From NCBI GenBank assembly GCA_002431975.1, contig DJFA01000046.1, forward strand, positions 46,437 through 58,432: a stretch of 11,996 bases of DNA, written 5' to 3'. Below are positions 1 through 7,406 of the stretch, one piece after another. The translations under genes were made by a program, and so were the position numbers. Source of the DNA: Ruminococcus sp. UBA5884 (GTDB lineage Bacteria > Bacillota > Clostridia > Oscillospirales > Ruminococcaceae). The first letter of the stretch is position 1. Each line of letters starts with the position of its first letter. A model generated the notes under the pieces. It was not told the origin of the DNA. It saw only the letters and a program-made list of their open reading frames with translations, and made no database searches.

Positions 1-54
1 CATTTCCTGTTCAAGTTCACTGAGTTCCAGAGAAAGAATATCAGTTTTTTTCAT
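1..54 (-). CDS. rlmN: RlmN, 23S rRNA/tRNA adenine-C2 methyltransferase, N-terminal fragment
   Basis: Only the first 18 codons are inside the window; the gene runs off the left edge. The visible peptide is MKKTDILSLELSELEQEM. It matches the usual opening of RlmN (M-K-x-D-I-x-S-L-x-x-x-E-L-E-x-E), the radical-SAM enzyme that methylates C2 of A2503 in 23S rRNA and A37 of some tRNAs. The catalytic CxxxCxxC cluster is not visible. The ATG lies two bases after the rsmB stop codon, and a weak ribosome-binding site (AAAAGG, ten or so bases upstream) lies inside the last rsmB codons, so translation is probably coupled. Directly following rsmB is the standard place for rlmN in Firmicutes, and this supports the call as much as the short peptide does. 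Confidence 0.75.
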   Translation of the reverse strand, partial: MKKTDILSLELSELEQEM

Positions 55-56
55 AA

Positions 57-1361
57 TTATCTTACCCTTTTTATCTTTGATATGAAAAATCCGTCACAAT
101 CATAAAACGCCGGAGAAAGCACTGCCTTGAATCCGCTGAATTTTTCTGAAAAGAATACAGGCAGTTCTGCTTTTTCAAATTCAGAATGATTTTCAAGGAA
201 TTTTTCAATTACATCATCATTTTCAGCCTTGCTGAGAGTACAGGTTGAATATACGAGTTCTCCGCCTTTTTTAACATAACGTGAAGCATTTTCAAGTATT
301 CTGTACTGTATATCAGGAAGATTTTCAAAATCCTGAGGATTTTTATATTTTATCTCCGGTTTTCTGCGGATAACACCGAGTCCGGAGCATGGAACATCAC
401 ATAATACCTTGTCAGCCTGCGGAATATCTTTATTGAATACCAGAGCATCGCCCTGAGCCGCTTTTATATTTAAAATGCCGAGTCTTTCAGCACCTTTTCT
501 GATAAGCTTTACCCTGTTTTCATGCAAATCGAATGCATAGACAGTACCTGTACCGCCCATAATTTCAGCTATTGTAAAAGCTTTTCCTCCGGGAGCTGAA
601 CATAAATCAACAACAATATCATTTTTTCGGGGAGCAAGAGCCATACAGCAAAGCTGTGATGCTGTATCCTGAACATGAAACAGTCCCTTTTCAAATGCAG
701 GCTGTGAAATGATATCTCCGCCGTTTATCCTGTAACAGTTTTCAATGCCTTCAACAGCTGTTATTTCAATATCCCCGATATTTTCCCTGAAATACTGTTC
801 ATCTGCTTTAAGATTATTGAGTCTTACAGCAACAGGAGGCTTCTTTACTGAACTTTCAAGCACTGAAACCGCATAATCCCTGCCATATTCGCTTATAAGC
901 TTTTTTACAAGCCATACAGGAGCTGAATATTCAACGGATAATTTCTGATATCTGTCAGATGGCAGCTTGAATTTTTTATCATCTCTTATAAAATTTCTGA
1001 GGACTGCATTTACAAGACCTTTGAATTTAAAGCACCGCATTTTAACGGCAAGCTTTACTGATTCATTGACAGCGGCACTTTCAGGAACTGAATTCATATA
1101 TAAAAGCTGATATATGCCAAGCCTTAAAATATCCGATACTGTAATATCAAGCTTTTTCGCCTGACGGCAGTACTGCGATATTATATAGTCAAGAGTTATT
1201 TTTCTCTCAATAACGCCGTAATAAAGCACAGTACAGAATTTTTTATCCTGAACTGAAAGTCCTGAACTGTCAAGTGCAGTATCAAGAACTATATTTGAAA
1301 AACCATTTTCACAAAATGTCCTGTCAAGAAGCTGAACTGCCAGCAATCGTGCATTAGCCAT
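57..1361 (-). CDS. rsmB: RsmB, 16S rRNA m5C967 methyltransferase
   Basis: A 434-residue SAM-dependent RNA cytosine-C5 methyltransferase, normal length for RsmB/Sun, which methylates C967 of 16S rRNA. Residues about 1-130 form a NusB-like RNA-binding domain. The Rossmann methyltransferase domain follows from about 170. Visible motifs are SAM-binding motif I DLCSAPGGK at 252-260, motif IV DVPCSG at 322-327 with Cys325 (product release), and motif VI STCT at 372-375 with Cys374, the expected nucleophile. The C-terminal DGFF (423-427 region) is the family end motif. The ATG start is preceded by AAAGGA 11 bases upstream. It lies 19 bases after fmt and two bases before rlmN in the operon. The NusB-like N-terminus separates it from shorter YebU/RsmF-type relatives. 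All key residues are present, so the enzyme looks active. Confidence 0.95.
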   Translation of the reverse strand: MANARLLAVQLLDRTFCENGFSNIVLDTALDSSGLSVQDKKFCTVLYYGVIERKITLDYIISQYCRQAKKLDITVSDILRLGIYQLLYMNSVPESAAVNESVKLAVKMRCFKFKGLVNAVLRNFIRDDKKFKLPSDRYQKLSVEYSAPVWLVKKLISEYGRDYAVSVLESSVKKPPVAVRLNNLKADEQYFRENIGDIEITAVEGIENCYRINGGDIISQPAFEKGLFHVQDTASQLCCMALAPRKNDIVVDLCSAPGGKAFTIAEIMGGTGTVYAFDLHENRVKLIRKGAERLGILNIKAAQGDALVFNKDIPQADKVLCDVPCSGLGVIRRKPEIKYKNPQDFENLPDIQYRILENASRYVKKGGELVYSTCTLSKAENDDVIEKFLENHSEFEKAELPVFFSEKFSGFKAVLSPAFYDCDGFFISKIKRVR

Positions 1362-1380
1362 TTATCATATAATCCTTTTA

Positions 1381-2319
1381 TTATTTATTTTCATCAAAAC
1401 GAATACCATCTGAAAGCTTGTTGCCTCTTAAATAGTCAGAAGTTTTAAGACGTTTTCCGCCTTCAGCCTGAACCTCAAGCAGATTTATGCAAAGACCGTC
1501 ACCGCATACAACAGTAAATTTTTCACTGTCAATAACTGTACCGCATGGCATATCGCTTTTTTTATCCTTTGCTATTTCAGAACGGAATATTTTAAGACGT
1601 TTTCCTCCGAGCATTGAAAAACCGGTTATACCTCTAATCTTGTTATGGATATTGCGTGCAGTATCGCTGAAATCTATGTGGCACATATCCTTTGTTATCA
1701 TAGGAGAATAGCATGAAAGCTCATCATTCTGTCTTACAGGACTGAGAGTTCCTTTTTTCACTGCATCAACAGTTTCAAGCAGAATTTCTGCTCCGAGAAC
1801 GGAGAGTCTGTCATGGAGTTCAGAAGCAGTTTCATTTTCCCCGATATCAGTTTCAGCCTTTATAAGCATATCGCCTGTATCAAGACCTTTTTCCATATAC
1901 ATTGAGGTAACGCCTGTTTTTGTTTCTCCATTGAGTATACACCATTGTATAGGAGCAGCACCTCTGTATGCCGGAAGCAGTGAAGCATGAATATTTATAC
2001 AGCCGAAGCGTGGAATTTCAAGTATGCTTTCAGGCAGTATCTGACCATATGCAACTACTATTATAAGGTCGGGATTTATTTTTTTAAGGATATCCAGTGA
2101 TTCAGCGGCATCATCGCCTTTTCTGAGTGAAACAGGCTGATAAACCGGTATACCGTATTCAAGAGCAGTTTTCTTTACAGGTGTAGGTATCATCTTATAG
2201 CCTCTGCCCTTTGGCTTGTCAGGCTGAGTGAATACAGCCGGAATATTTTCTCCGCTGTCTGCGAGAGCTTTAAGGCATGGAACTGCAAAATCAGGAGTTC
2301 CCATAAAAACTATATTCAA
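1381..2319 (-). CDS. fmt: Methionyl-tRNA formyltransferase
   Basis: A 312-residue Fmt that transfers a formyl group from 10-formyl-THF to initiator Met-tRNA. The N-terminal formyltransferase domain (about 1-185) opens with VFMGTPDFAVP. It carries the catalytic triad Asn109, His111 and Asp147 within INIHASLLPAYRGAAPIQW (108-126) and GLDTGD (145-150). The C-terminal OB-fold-like tRNA-binding domain (about 205-310) has IRGITGFSMLGG where many Fmt proteins have an NPxPGA-type turn. The start is TTG at 2319, because GGAGG at 2330-2334 is ten bases upstream; the next in-frame ATG (2304) is 25 bases away. That ribosome-binding site is inside the last codons of def, and the two genes are five bases apart. 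Fmt and deformylase are pathway partners: one adds the formyl group and the other removes it. Confidence 0.95.
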   Translation of the reverse strand: MNIVFMGTPDFAVPCLKALADSGENIPAVFTQPDKPKGRGYKMIPTPVKKTALEYGIPVYQPVSLRKGDDAAESLDILKKINPDLIIVVAYGQILPESILEIPRFGCINIHASLLPAYRGAAPIQWCILNGETKTGVTSMYMEKGLDTGDMLIKAETDIGENETASELHDRLSVLGAEILLETVDAVKKGTLSPVRQNDELSCYSPMITKDMCHIDFSDTARNIHNKIRGITGFSMLGGKRLKIFRSEIAKDKKSDMPCGTVIDSEKFTVVCGDGLCINLLEVQAEGGKRLKTSDYLRGNKLSDGIRFDENK

Positions 2320-2324
2320 GATTA

Positions 2325-2783
2325 TTAGTCCTCCGGTTCAAGAAATTCTTCGACCAAATCAAGGAAAAGTTTTCCATCAAGGTGGTCAGTTTCATGGCAG
2401 GCACAGCGGCAGAACATACCTTTAAGGTCTTTTTCATAAAAGTTTCCATATCTGTCCTGAGCTTTAAGATGACAGTACATCGGACGTGTGACATAGCCGT
2501 ATTCATTCGGACATGAAAGACAGCCTTCAACATCACGCTGTTTTCCTCTTGTTTTTGTGATGACAGGATTTATGACTTCAAGCAGACCTTCGCCTACATC
2601 TATGACAGCAATTCTGCGTAAAATCCCCACCTGAGGAGCAGCAAGACCATACCCCTGAACTTTATAGAGAGTCTGAGCCATATCGTCAAGCAGCTGTGCG
2701 AGTTTATCATCAAATTTCTCAACAGGTCTGCAAACCTTTCTGAGAATAGGGTCTTCCTTTGTAACGATTTTTCTCAAAGCCAT
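2325..2783 (-). CDS. def: Peptide deformylase
   Basis: A 152-residue type-1-like peptide deformylase, a metal hydrolase that removes the formyl group from nascent N-termini. All three family motifs are visible: motif 1 GYGLAAPQ at 44-51; motif 2 EGCLS at 86-90 with metal-ligand Cys88; and motif 3 HETDH at 130-134 with ligands His130 and His134 and catalytic Glu131, followed by LDG. Three extra cysteines sit just before or near motif 3 (Cys125, Cys127, Cys129). Cys129 occupies the position before the HExxH that is often Gln, a substitution I recall as common in Clostridia. The ATG start has GGAGG at 2794-2798, ten bases upstream. It sits between priA (25-base gap) and fmt (5-base gap). Confidence 0.96.
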   Translation of the reverse strand: MALRKIVTKEDPILRKVCRPVEKFDDKLAQLLDDMAQTLYKVQGYGLAAPQVGILRRIAVIDVGEGLLEVINPVITKTRGKQRDVEGCLSCPNEYGYVTRPMYCHLKAQDRYGNFYEKDLKGMFCRCACHETDHLDGKLFLDLVEEFLEPED

Positions 2784-2808
2784 TTAAAAATTTCCTCCAT
2801 AAAAAATA

Positions 2809-5256
2809 TTATATGCCGGTATCACCGTTTATATCAGCGAATACGCTTACATTTGAGAACTGGCGGTTCTTTCCGGCTTTTACAAGGCATTCGCTTATAA
2901 ATCTGCGGAAATCAGCACTGTTTCTGCATTTAAGGATTATTCTGTACCGGTATTTTCCGTTTATTCTGCCATATGTGCATTTTACAGGCCCTAAGGTACG
3001 CAAGGGAAATTTTATATTTTCAAGCCTTACCTTTTCGGACATTATCTGAATCATAGCATTTGCGGCGGCAGCAGCTTTTTCTTCAAATGCTGAGGAAAAG
3101 CCCAGAACACACATATCACATACAGGCGGAAATATCAGAGCTTTTCTTATCTGTATTTCCTCATTGTAAAAGCCCTTATAGTCCTGTAATGCGGCAAATT
3201 CTATAACATAATTGTCAGGAGCATTTGTCTGAATGACAGCACGTCCGGCAATATCGCCTCTGCCTCCCCTGCCGATAACCTGAGTTATCAGCGAGAATGT
3301 CTGTTCACAGCCTCTGAAATCCTCCGTATTGAGTGATTTGTCGGCACAAAGCACTCCGACAAGCGTTACATCAGGGAAATCAAGACCTTTTCCGACAAGC
3401 TGCGTACCTATCATTATATCATATTTATGATTTTTGAAATCATTGAAATTATTTTCATAAGCATATCTTGAAACATTTGTATCAGCGTCCATTCTGAGTA
3501 TTCTGGCATCAGGAAAGAGTTTTTCAGTTTCCTCCTGAAGTTTCTGAGTACCGCTTCCGGTTTTTATAATTCTGCTGCTGCCGCATGACGGACATTTTTT
3601 CACATCAGTGGAACTGTATCCGCAGTAATGGCACATCATTGAATTATTTGCCTTATGGTACACAAGAGGAACGCTGCAATTCGGACATTCAACAGTTTTG
3701 CGGCAGTCTGCACAGACTGCCACTGTATTGTATCCACGTCTGTTGAGCAGAAGTATAGTCTGTTCATGATTTTCAAGATTTTTATATATTTCATCAGCAA
3801 GAATATTGCTGAATCCGGAAATATTTCCGTTTTCAAGTTCCTTTGACATATCAGCAATGACTACTTCAGGGAGCTTGTTTTTATTGTATCTCTCATCAAG
3901 TTCAAGCAGTCTGTAGAATCCCTTCTGTGCATAGTAATAGCTTTCCACCGAAGGAGTTGCTGAGGCAAGGAGCAGTATTGAATTATGAGTCTTGCATCGT
4001 ACTTTTGCTACATCAGCAGCATGATATCTCGGTGCGGCATCGGATTTATATGAACGTTCGCCTTCCTCGTCCATAATTATAATGCCTATATTGTCAAGCG
4101 GAGCAAAAACAGCACTTCTTGTACCGATAACTATATCCGCCATATGATTTTTGATTTTTTTATATTCGTCCATTCTCTGGGTAAGAGAGAGTCCGCTGTG
4201 GATAACTGCGACACGGTTTCCGAAAAATCTCCTGAATGATTCAAGAATCTGAGGAGTAAGTGATATTTCGGGAATAAGCATAAGAGCCTGTCTGCCGTTT
4301 TCAACAGTTTTCCTGATAAGCTTTTCAAATATTATAGTTTTTCCGCTTCCTGTTACTCCATGAAGCAGAAAACATTCAGGTTTTTTGAGTTTAAAGGATT
4401 CAGCTATTTCATTATATACAGCCGTCTGTTTTTCAGTCATTATGATATCATCAAGATTTTCTGTTTCAGCTTCATTCTGAAATCTGAATGTTTCATACTG
4501 ATATTCTTCAGCAGCACCGGCTTTTATAAGGTTTCTCACAACAGCGGCGGTAATATTGCATATATAGCATAATTCCTTAATTGATGCAGAACCATTTTCC
4601 TCAAGCAGCGAAGCGACAAGCTTCTGTTTTGGTGAGAGTCTGAACTGTTTTCTTCTGAATATATAATCATCAGAAAGCCTTATCATTTTTATATATGAAT
4701 CATTTACAAACTGTTTTGCCTCATCAGCAGAAATTATTACTCCCTTGTCTATAAGTGAAGCTATAACTTTTTTCTTTCCTGCATCTCCGGAGGTTTCGAT
4801 TATCTCATCAAATTCACGGCGGTTTGAGGCATTTTTAAGGAATGAAATGATATTTTCTTCTTCCTTTGTAAGCTCTGTATCGGGCATTTCCGAGGCAAGC
4901 TGATATGTTTCCCTGAGTTTTATACTCATGCCTTTTGGGAGGAAAGTTCTCACTGCATCAAAATATGTGCAGAATGTATGTTCTTTAAGCCAGCCGGCGA
5001 GCGACAGCATTTCATCACTCAGAACCGGTTCGCTGTCTGTTATGCTGAGAACCGGCTTTACAGCGGTATTATCAGCACATGATGAACATACACTGAGTAT
5101 TATTCCCTGATGTTTTTTGTTGCCATTTCCGAATGGTACTATGACACGTCTTCCCCTTTCGGCATCAGAACTCATTTCCGCAGGAACATAGTAGGTAAAC
5201 GGTATATCCACCGAATACGGAATATTGCTTACCGCAACCTGAACATAGCAATACAA
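2809..5256 (-). CDS. priA: PriA, primosomal 3'-5' DNA helicase
   Basis: An 815-residue replication-restart helicase. Residues about 1-105 form the 3'-DNA-binding domain, followed by a winged-helix region to about 265 and a superfamily-2 helicase core. Visible motifs are Walker A GVTGSGKT at 300-307, Walker B DEEG at 396-399, TQLVGKGLDF at 618-627, and motif VI QVIGRGGR (659-666). Between the helicase lobes are eight zinc-binding cysteines in four CxxC pairs (515/518, 524/527, 542/545, 555/558). The start is taken as TTG at 5256. GGAGG (5265-5269) lies eight bases upstream, the more upstream in-frame GTG at 5265 overlaps that ribosome-binding site, and the resulting MYCYVQVAVSN opening fits PriA. 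The Walker B His common in other PriA proteins is Gly here. It sits directly after rpoZ, where Bacillus has coaBC in between. Confidence 0.96.
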   Translation of the reverse strand: MYCYVQVAVSNIPYSVDIPFTYYVPAEMSSDAERGRRVIVPFGNGNKKHQGIILSVCSSCADNTAVKPVLSITDSEPVLSDEMLSLAGWLKEHTFCTYFDAVRTFLPKGMSIKLRETYQLASEMPDTELTKEEENIISFLKNASNRREFDEIIETSGDAGKKKVIASLIDKGVIISADEAKQFVNDSYIKMIRLSDDYIFRRKQFRLSPKQKLVASLLEENGSASIKELCYICNITAAVVRNLIKAGAAEEYQYETFRFQNEAETENLDDIIMTEKQTAVYNEIAESFKLKKPECFLLHGVTGSGKTIIFEKLIRKTVENGRQALMLIPEISLTPQILESFRRFFGNRVAVIHSGLSLTQRMDEYKKIKNHMADIVIGTRSAVFAPLDNIGIIIMDEEGERSYKSDAAPRYHAADVAKVRCKTHNSILLLASATPSVESYYYAQKGFYRLLELDERYNKNKLPEVVIADMSKELENGNISGFSNILADEIYKNLENHEQTILLLNRRGYNTVAVCADCRKTVECPNCSVPLVYHKANNSMMCHYCGYSSTDVKKCPSCGSSRIIKTGSGTQKLQEETEKLFPDARILRMDADTNVSRYAYENNFNDFKNHKYDIMIGTQLVGKGLDFPDVTLVGVLCADKSLNTEDFRGCEQTFSLITQVIGRGGRGDIAGRAVIQTNAPDNYVIEFAALQDYKGFYNEEIQIRKALIFPPVCDMCVLGFSSAFEEKAAAAANAMIQIMSEKVRLENIKFPLRTLGPVKCTYGRINGKYRYRIILKCRNSADFRRFISECLVKAGKNRQFSNVSVFADINGDTGI

Positions 5257-5297
5257 ATTATGCACCTCCGGAAAGTTATAAAACTGATTTTAAAGGA

Positions 5298-5504
5298 TTA
5301 TTCATCCTCCTCATGACATTCAACGATTTTATATTTGCCGCTTGCAAATTCGTTGACAGCTGTTTTTACAGGTTTTTCCTCAAGGATTCTTCCGCTTGCA
5401 TATATTTCATCAGCGATTTGTCTTGCTCTTTTGGCAACGCCGATAACAAGTGAATAACAGCTTTCATTTTTTGTAATTATCTGTGTAATTGCAGGTCTAA
5501 GCAT
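5298..5504 (-). CDS. rpoZ: RNA polymerase omega subunit
   Basis: A 68-residue omega subunit, which binds the beta' C-terminus and helps fold and assemble RNA polymerase. The family pattern is clear: MLRPAI at the start, SLVIGVAKRARQIAD at 18-32, EEKPVKTAVNEFASGK at 42-57, and an acidic tail (ECHEEDE). The start is the ATG at 5504. GAGGTG (5512-5517) is seven bases upstream and the family opening is M-L-R-P. An in-frame ATG at 5519 would add five residues (MRCLK), but it overlaps that ribosome-binding site and has none of its own. With this start the gene overlaps the end of gmk by eight bases, which suggests translational coupling. Confidence 0.93.
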   Translation of the reverse strand: MLRPAITQIITKNESCYSLVIGVAKRARQIADEIYASGRILEEKPVKTAVNEFASGKYKIVECHEEDE

Positions 5505-6105
5505 TTTCAAGCACCTCATCTATAATATTTTCAGAACATACTGTTTTAAGCTTTTCAGCCTTTATAACGCTTCTGAAATCCTCAACAGCGTCAGCAAGTT
5601 CATCATTTACGATTATGTAATCATAATTGACTGCCTGACGGATTTCGTTTGCAGCTTCGGCAACTCGTGCATTTATAACCTCTTCTGATTCAGTTCCTCT
5701 TTTGTTGAGTCTGCGTCTGAGTTCCTTTACTGAAGGCGGGAGAATGAATATAAACACAGCTTCCGGACGTATTTTTCTGATTTTTCCTGCACCCTGAACT
5801 TCTATTTCAAGGATAACATTTTTACCCTCGTTAAGTTTTTCGTCAACCTGATTTTTTAGAGTGCCGTAATAATTTCCGCAGTACTGTGCATATTCAAGCA
5901 TATCGCCGTTATTTATATGATTTTCAAATTCTTCCTTTGACATGAAATTATAATGCACACCGTTTATCTCGCCTTCTCTCGGCTGTCTTGTAGCAGCGGA
6001 AACTGAATAGTAAAAGCTTTCATCTTTAAGAATTTCTGAAAGAACAGTACCTTTACCGCAGCCTGACGGAGCAGAAACTACTATTAAAATACCTTTTTTA
6101 TTCAC
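5497..6105 (-). CDS. gmk: Guanylate kinase
   Basis: A 202-residue GMP kinase (ATP + GMP to ADP + GDP), essential for GTP and dGTP supply. The P-loop APSGCGKGT is at 12-20, where the third-position variable residue is Cys. The GMP-binding region TRQPREGE is at 39-46, followed by GVHYNF (49-54) and EYAQYCGNYYGT (71-82). The lid/core motif LEIEVQGAGKIR is at 99-110, with EVQGA where IDVQGA is most common. The start codon is GTG at 6105, immediately after the remA TAA (TAAGTG), with AGGCAGG at 6113-6119 seven bases upstream. The tail overlaps rpoZ by eight bases. Length and motifs are normal. Confidence 0.96.
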   Translation of the reverse strand: MNKKGILIVVSAPSGCGKGTVLSEILKDESFYYSVSAATRQPREGEINGVHYNFMSKEEFENHINNGDMLEYAQYCGNYYGTLKNQVDEKLNEGKNVILEIEVQGAGKIRKIRPEAVFIFILPPSVKELRRRLNKRGTESEEVINARVAEAANEIRQAVNYDYIIVNDELADAVEDFRSVIKAEKLKTVCSENIIDEVLENA

Positions 6106-6354
6106 TTAAATACCTGCCTCTCTGCTGTCTATTCTTGAAGCAACTGTTTCAGGCTGTACAGCGGAGAGTATCACATGGCTGCTGTCCATTATGATAACGG
6201 CTCTTGTACGTCTGCCGTAAGTTGCATCTATAAGAAGACCTTTTTCCCTTGCGTCCTGTATTATACGCTTTATCGGGGCTGATTCAGGGCTTACAACAAC
6301 TATAAGCCTTGAAGATGATATCATATTTCCGAATCCGATATTTATAAATTTCAT
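6106..6354 (-). CDS. remA: RemA/DUF370 family DNA-binding regulator
   Basis: An 82-residue protein of the RemA (formerly DUF370) family. In Bacillus subtilis RemA is an oligomeric DNA-binding activator of biofilm-matrix and osmoprotection genes; the target in this organism is unknown. The whole protein follows the family: KFINIGFGN at 2-10, SPESAPIKRIIQDA at 22-35, LIDATYGRRTRAV at 41-53, and ILSAVQPETV at 62-71. Arg16, Arg48 and Arg49 align by eye with arginines reported to be needed for DNA binding in Bacillus. The start is the ATG at 6354, matching the M-K-F/L-I-N-I-G-F-G-N opening. An in-frame ATG at 6399 would add 15 non-family residues and overlap yicC. AAAGGCGG lies 12 bases upstream, rather far. 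Lying between yicC and gmk is its standard Firmicutes location. Confidence 0.93.
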   Translation of the reverse strand: MKFINIGFGNMISSSRLIVVVSPESAPIKRIIQDAREKGLLIDATYGRRTRAVIIMDSSHVILSAVQPETVASRIDSREAGI

Positions 6355-6373
6355 AAAATCAAAATACCGCCTT

Positions 6374-7252
6374 TTACTCAATATTCTGTATCTGTTCACG
6401 GATTTTTTCTATTTCAGACTTCATTTCAACAACAGTTCTTGTGATATCGAGGTCCTGAGCCTTTGAACCGGTAGTATTGACTTCCCTGTTCATTTCCTGA
6501 ACGAGAAAATCGAGTTTTCTTCCCACCTGATTATCGGATTCGAGGAGTTCCCTGAACTGTGATATATGGCTGTGAAGCCTTACAGTTTCCTCATCAACAG
6601 CTACTTTTTCCGAATATATCGCAGCTTCTGTGAGTATACGCTGTTCATCGATATTCTTGTCCTGAAGGATATCCATAAGTCTGTTATAGAGTCTGTTTCT
6701 GTAATTTTCGGTCATAAGAGGAGCATTTTTTTCGATAAAGCAGACCATATTTTCAAGAGTACTGAGTCTGCTGAGGATATCCTCCTTCATTTTCTGACCT
6801 TCTTTTTCACGCATTGCGATAAATTTTTCAAGAGCCCTGCCGGCTACTGTTTCAACTGCCTTCCAGACTTCCTCCTCATCGTCAACAGTTTTCTGAACGC
6901 TGAAAATATCAGAGAATTTGCATATCTGTGAGAGTGAGAGGTCATCACGGAGCTGAAGCTCCTCATTGGCACTTCTGAGTGCATTGATATATCCGAGGGC
7001 AACCGGACGGTTGACTTCTATAAATATATCGCTTCCTTCTGAATTGACGATTGAAACAGAAACTTCAACCTTTCCTCTTGATACTCTTTTATTGACAAAA
7101 GCCTTTAATTTTTCGTCAAGATAAGCGTATGCACGGGGAATTCGTGAAGAAAATTCATAATACCTGTGGTTTACTGAACGGATTTCAACGAGTATAGTTC
7201 TTTTGTCTGCTGTATCCTGTTCTCTGCCATAGCCTGTCATACTTCTAATCAA
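6374..7252 (-). CDS. yicC: YicC/YloC family endoribonuclease
   Basis: A 292-residue member of the YicC/YloC family. Members have been described as endoribonucleases, and in E. coli YicC is linked to small-RNA turnover. The N-terminal domain opens MIRSMTGYGR, followed by EIRSVNHRYYE at 23-33 and RGKVEVSV at 59-66. The C-terminal DUF1732 part includes LDFLVQEMNREVNTTGSKAQ at 247-266 and the closing MKSEIEKIREQIQNIE. The start is TTG at 7252: a strong AAGGAG (7262-7267) lies nine bases upstream, and it gives the family opening M-I-R-S-M-T-G. The internal ATG at 7240 is too far from that site, and an upstream in-frame ATG at 7294 would add 14 unrelated residues. It is the first gene of the housekeeping operon, with a promoter at 7305-7333. 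Confidence 0.93.
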   Translation of the reverse strand: MIRSMTGYGREQDTADKRTILVEIRSVNHRYYEFSSRIPRAYAYLDEKLKAFVNKRVSRGKVEVSVSIVNSEGSDIFIEVNRPVALGYINALRSANEELQLRDDLSLSQICKFSDIFSVQKTVDDEEEVWKAVETVAGRALEKFIAMREKEGQKMKEDILSRLSTLENMVCFIEKNAPLMTENYRNRLYNRLMDILQDKNIDEQRILTEAAIYSEKVAVDEETVRLHSHISQFRELLESDNQVGRKLDFLVQEMNREVNTTGSKAQDLDITRTVVEMKSEIEKIREQIQNIE

Positions 7253-7304
7253 TTTCAAAAACTCCTTATTCAAATTAGAGCAGCAAATATACATTGATAA
7301 GATG

Positions 7305-7333
7305 ATTATATCATTTTTTTCTTAATAAATCAA
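7305..7333 (-). promoter_or_regulatory. Sigma-A-type promoter for the yicC-to-rlmN operon
   Basis: Reading the minus strand, TTGATT (7333-7328) and TATAAT (7310-7305) are separated by exactly 17 bases. The predicted transcript start is near 7298, giving a leader of about 46 bases to the yicC TTG. The -10 lies within a perfect 5/3/5 inverted repeat (ATGAT-TAT-ATCAT, 7302-7314), which might be an operator or chance in AT-rich DNA. The promoter is predicted from sequence only. Confidence 0.72.
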
Positions 7334-7406
7334 GACTTTATTTGACCATAAGAGTATATGACAATAAAAATCTGATATATTTATTTAAATACTGGCATAA
7401 TGCATA

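Noticed and set aside
2394..2412. Cysteine cluster CRCACH next to the deformylase HExxH as an extra metal site
   Set aside because: Only one cysteine is expected to bind the metal (Cys88); Cys before HExDH is, as I recall, frequent in clostridial deformylases, so no special function is supported.
2291..2536. An 81-residue minus-strand frame overlapping def and fmt
   Set aside because: It is out of frame with def, whose catalytic motifs lie in the same stretch; not a fusion or a separate gene.
4360..4572. Short plus-strand open frames opposite priA, also at 3655-3846 and 4928-5316
   Set aside because: They are shadows of the priA reading frame with biased, Phe/Ser/Ile-rich translations and no promoter or ribosome-binding site.
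5504..5519. Upstream ATG (5519) as the rpoZ start, adding MRCLK
   Set aside because: It overlaps the ribosome-binding site of the ATG at 5504 and lacks one of its own; omega subunits begin M-L-x-P.
6355..6399. Upstream ATG (6399) as the remA start
   Set aside because: It would add 15 residues outside the family and overlap the end of yicC.
6566..6931. A 121-residue open frame on the plus strand antisense to yicC
   Set aside because: yicC on the other strand is a clear family match over the whole stretch; the antisense frame has no recognisable domain or good ribosome-binding site.
7302..7320. Hairpin plus T-run on the plus strand (ATGAT-TAT-ATCAT then seven T), like a terminator
   Set aside because: The stem is only five mostly A/T pairs and there is no plus-strand gene upstream to terminate; the same bases form the yicC -10 region.
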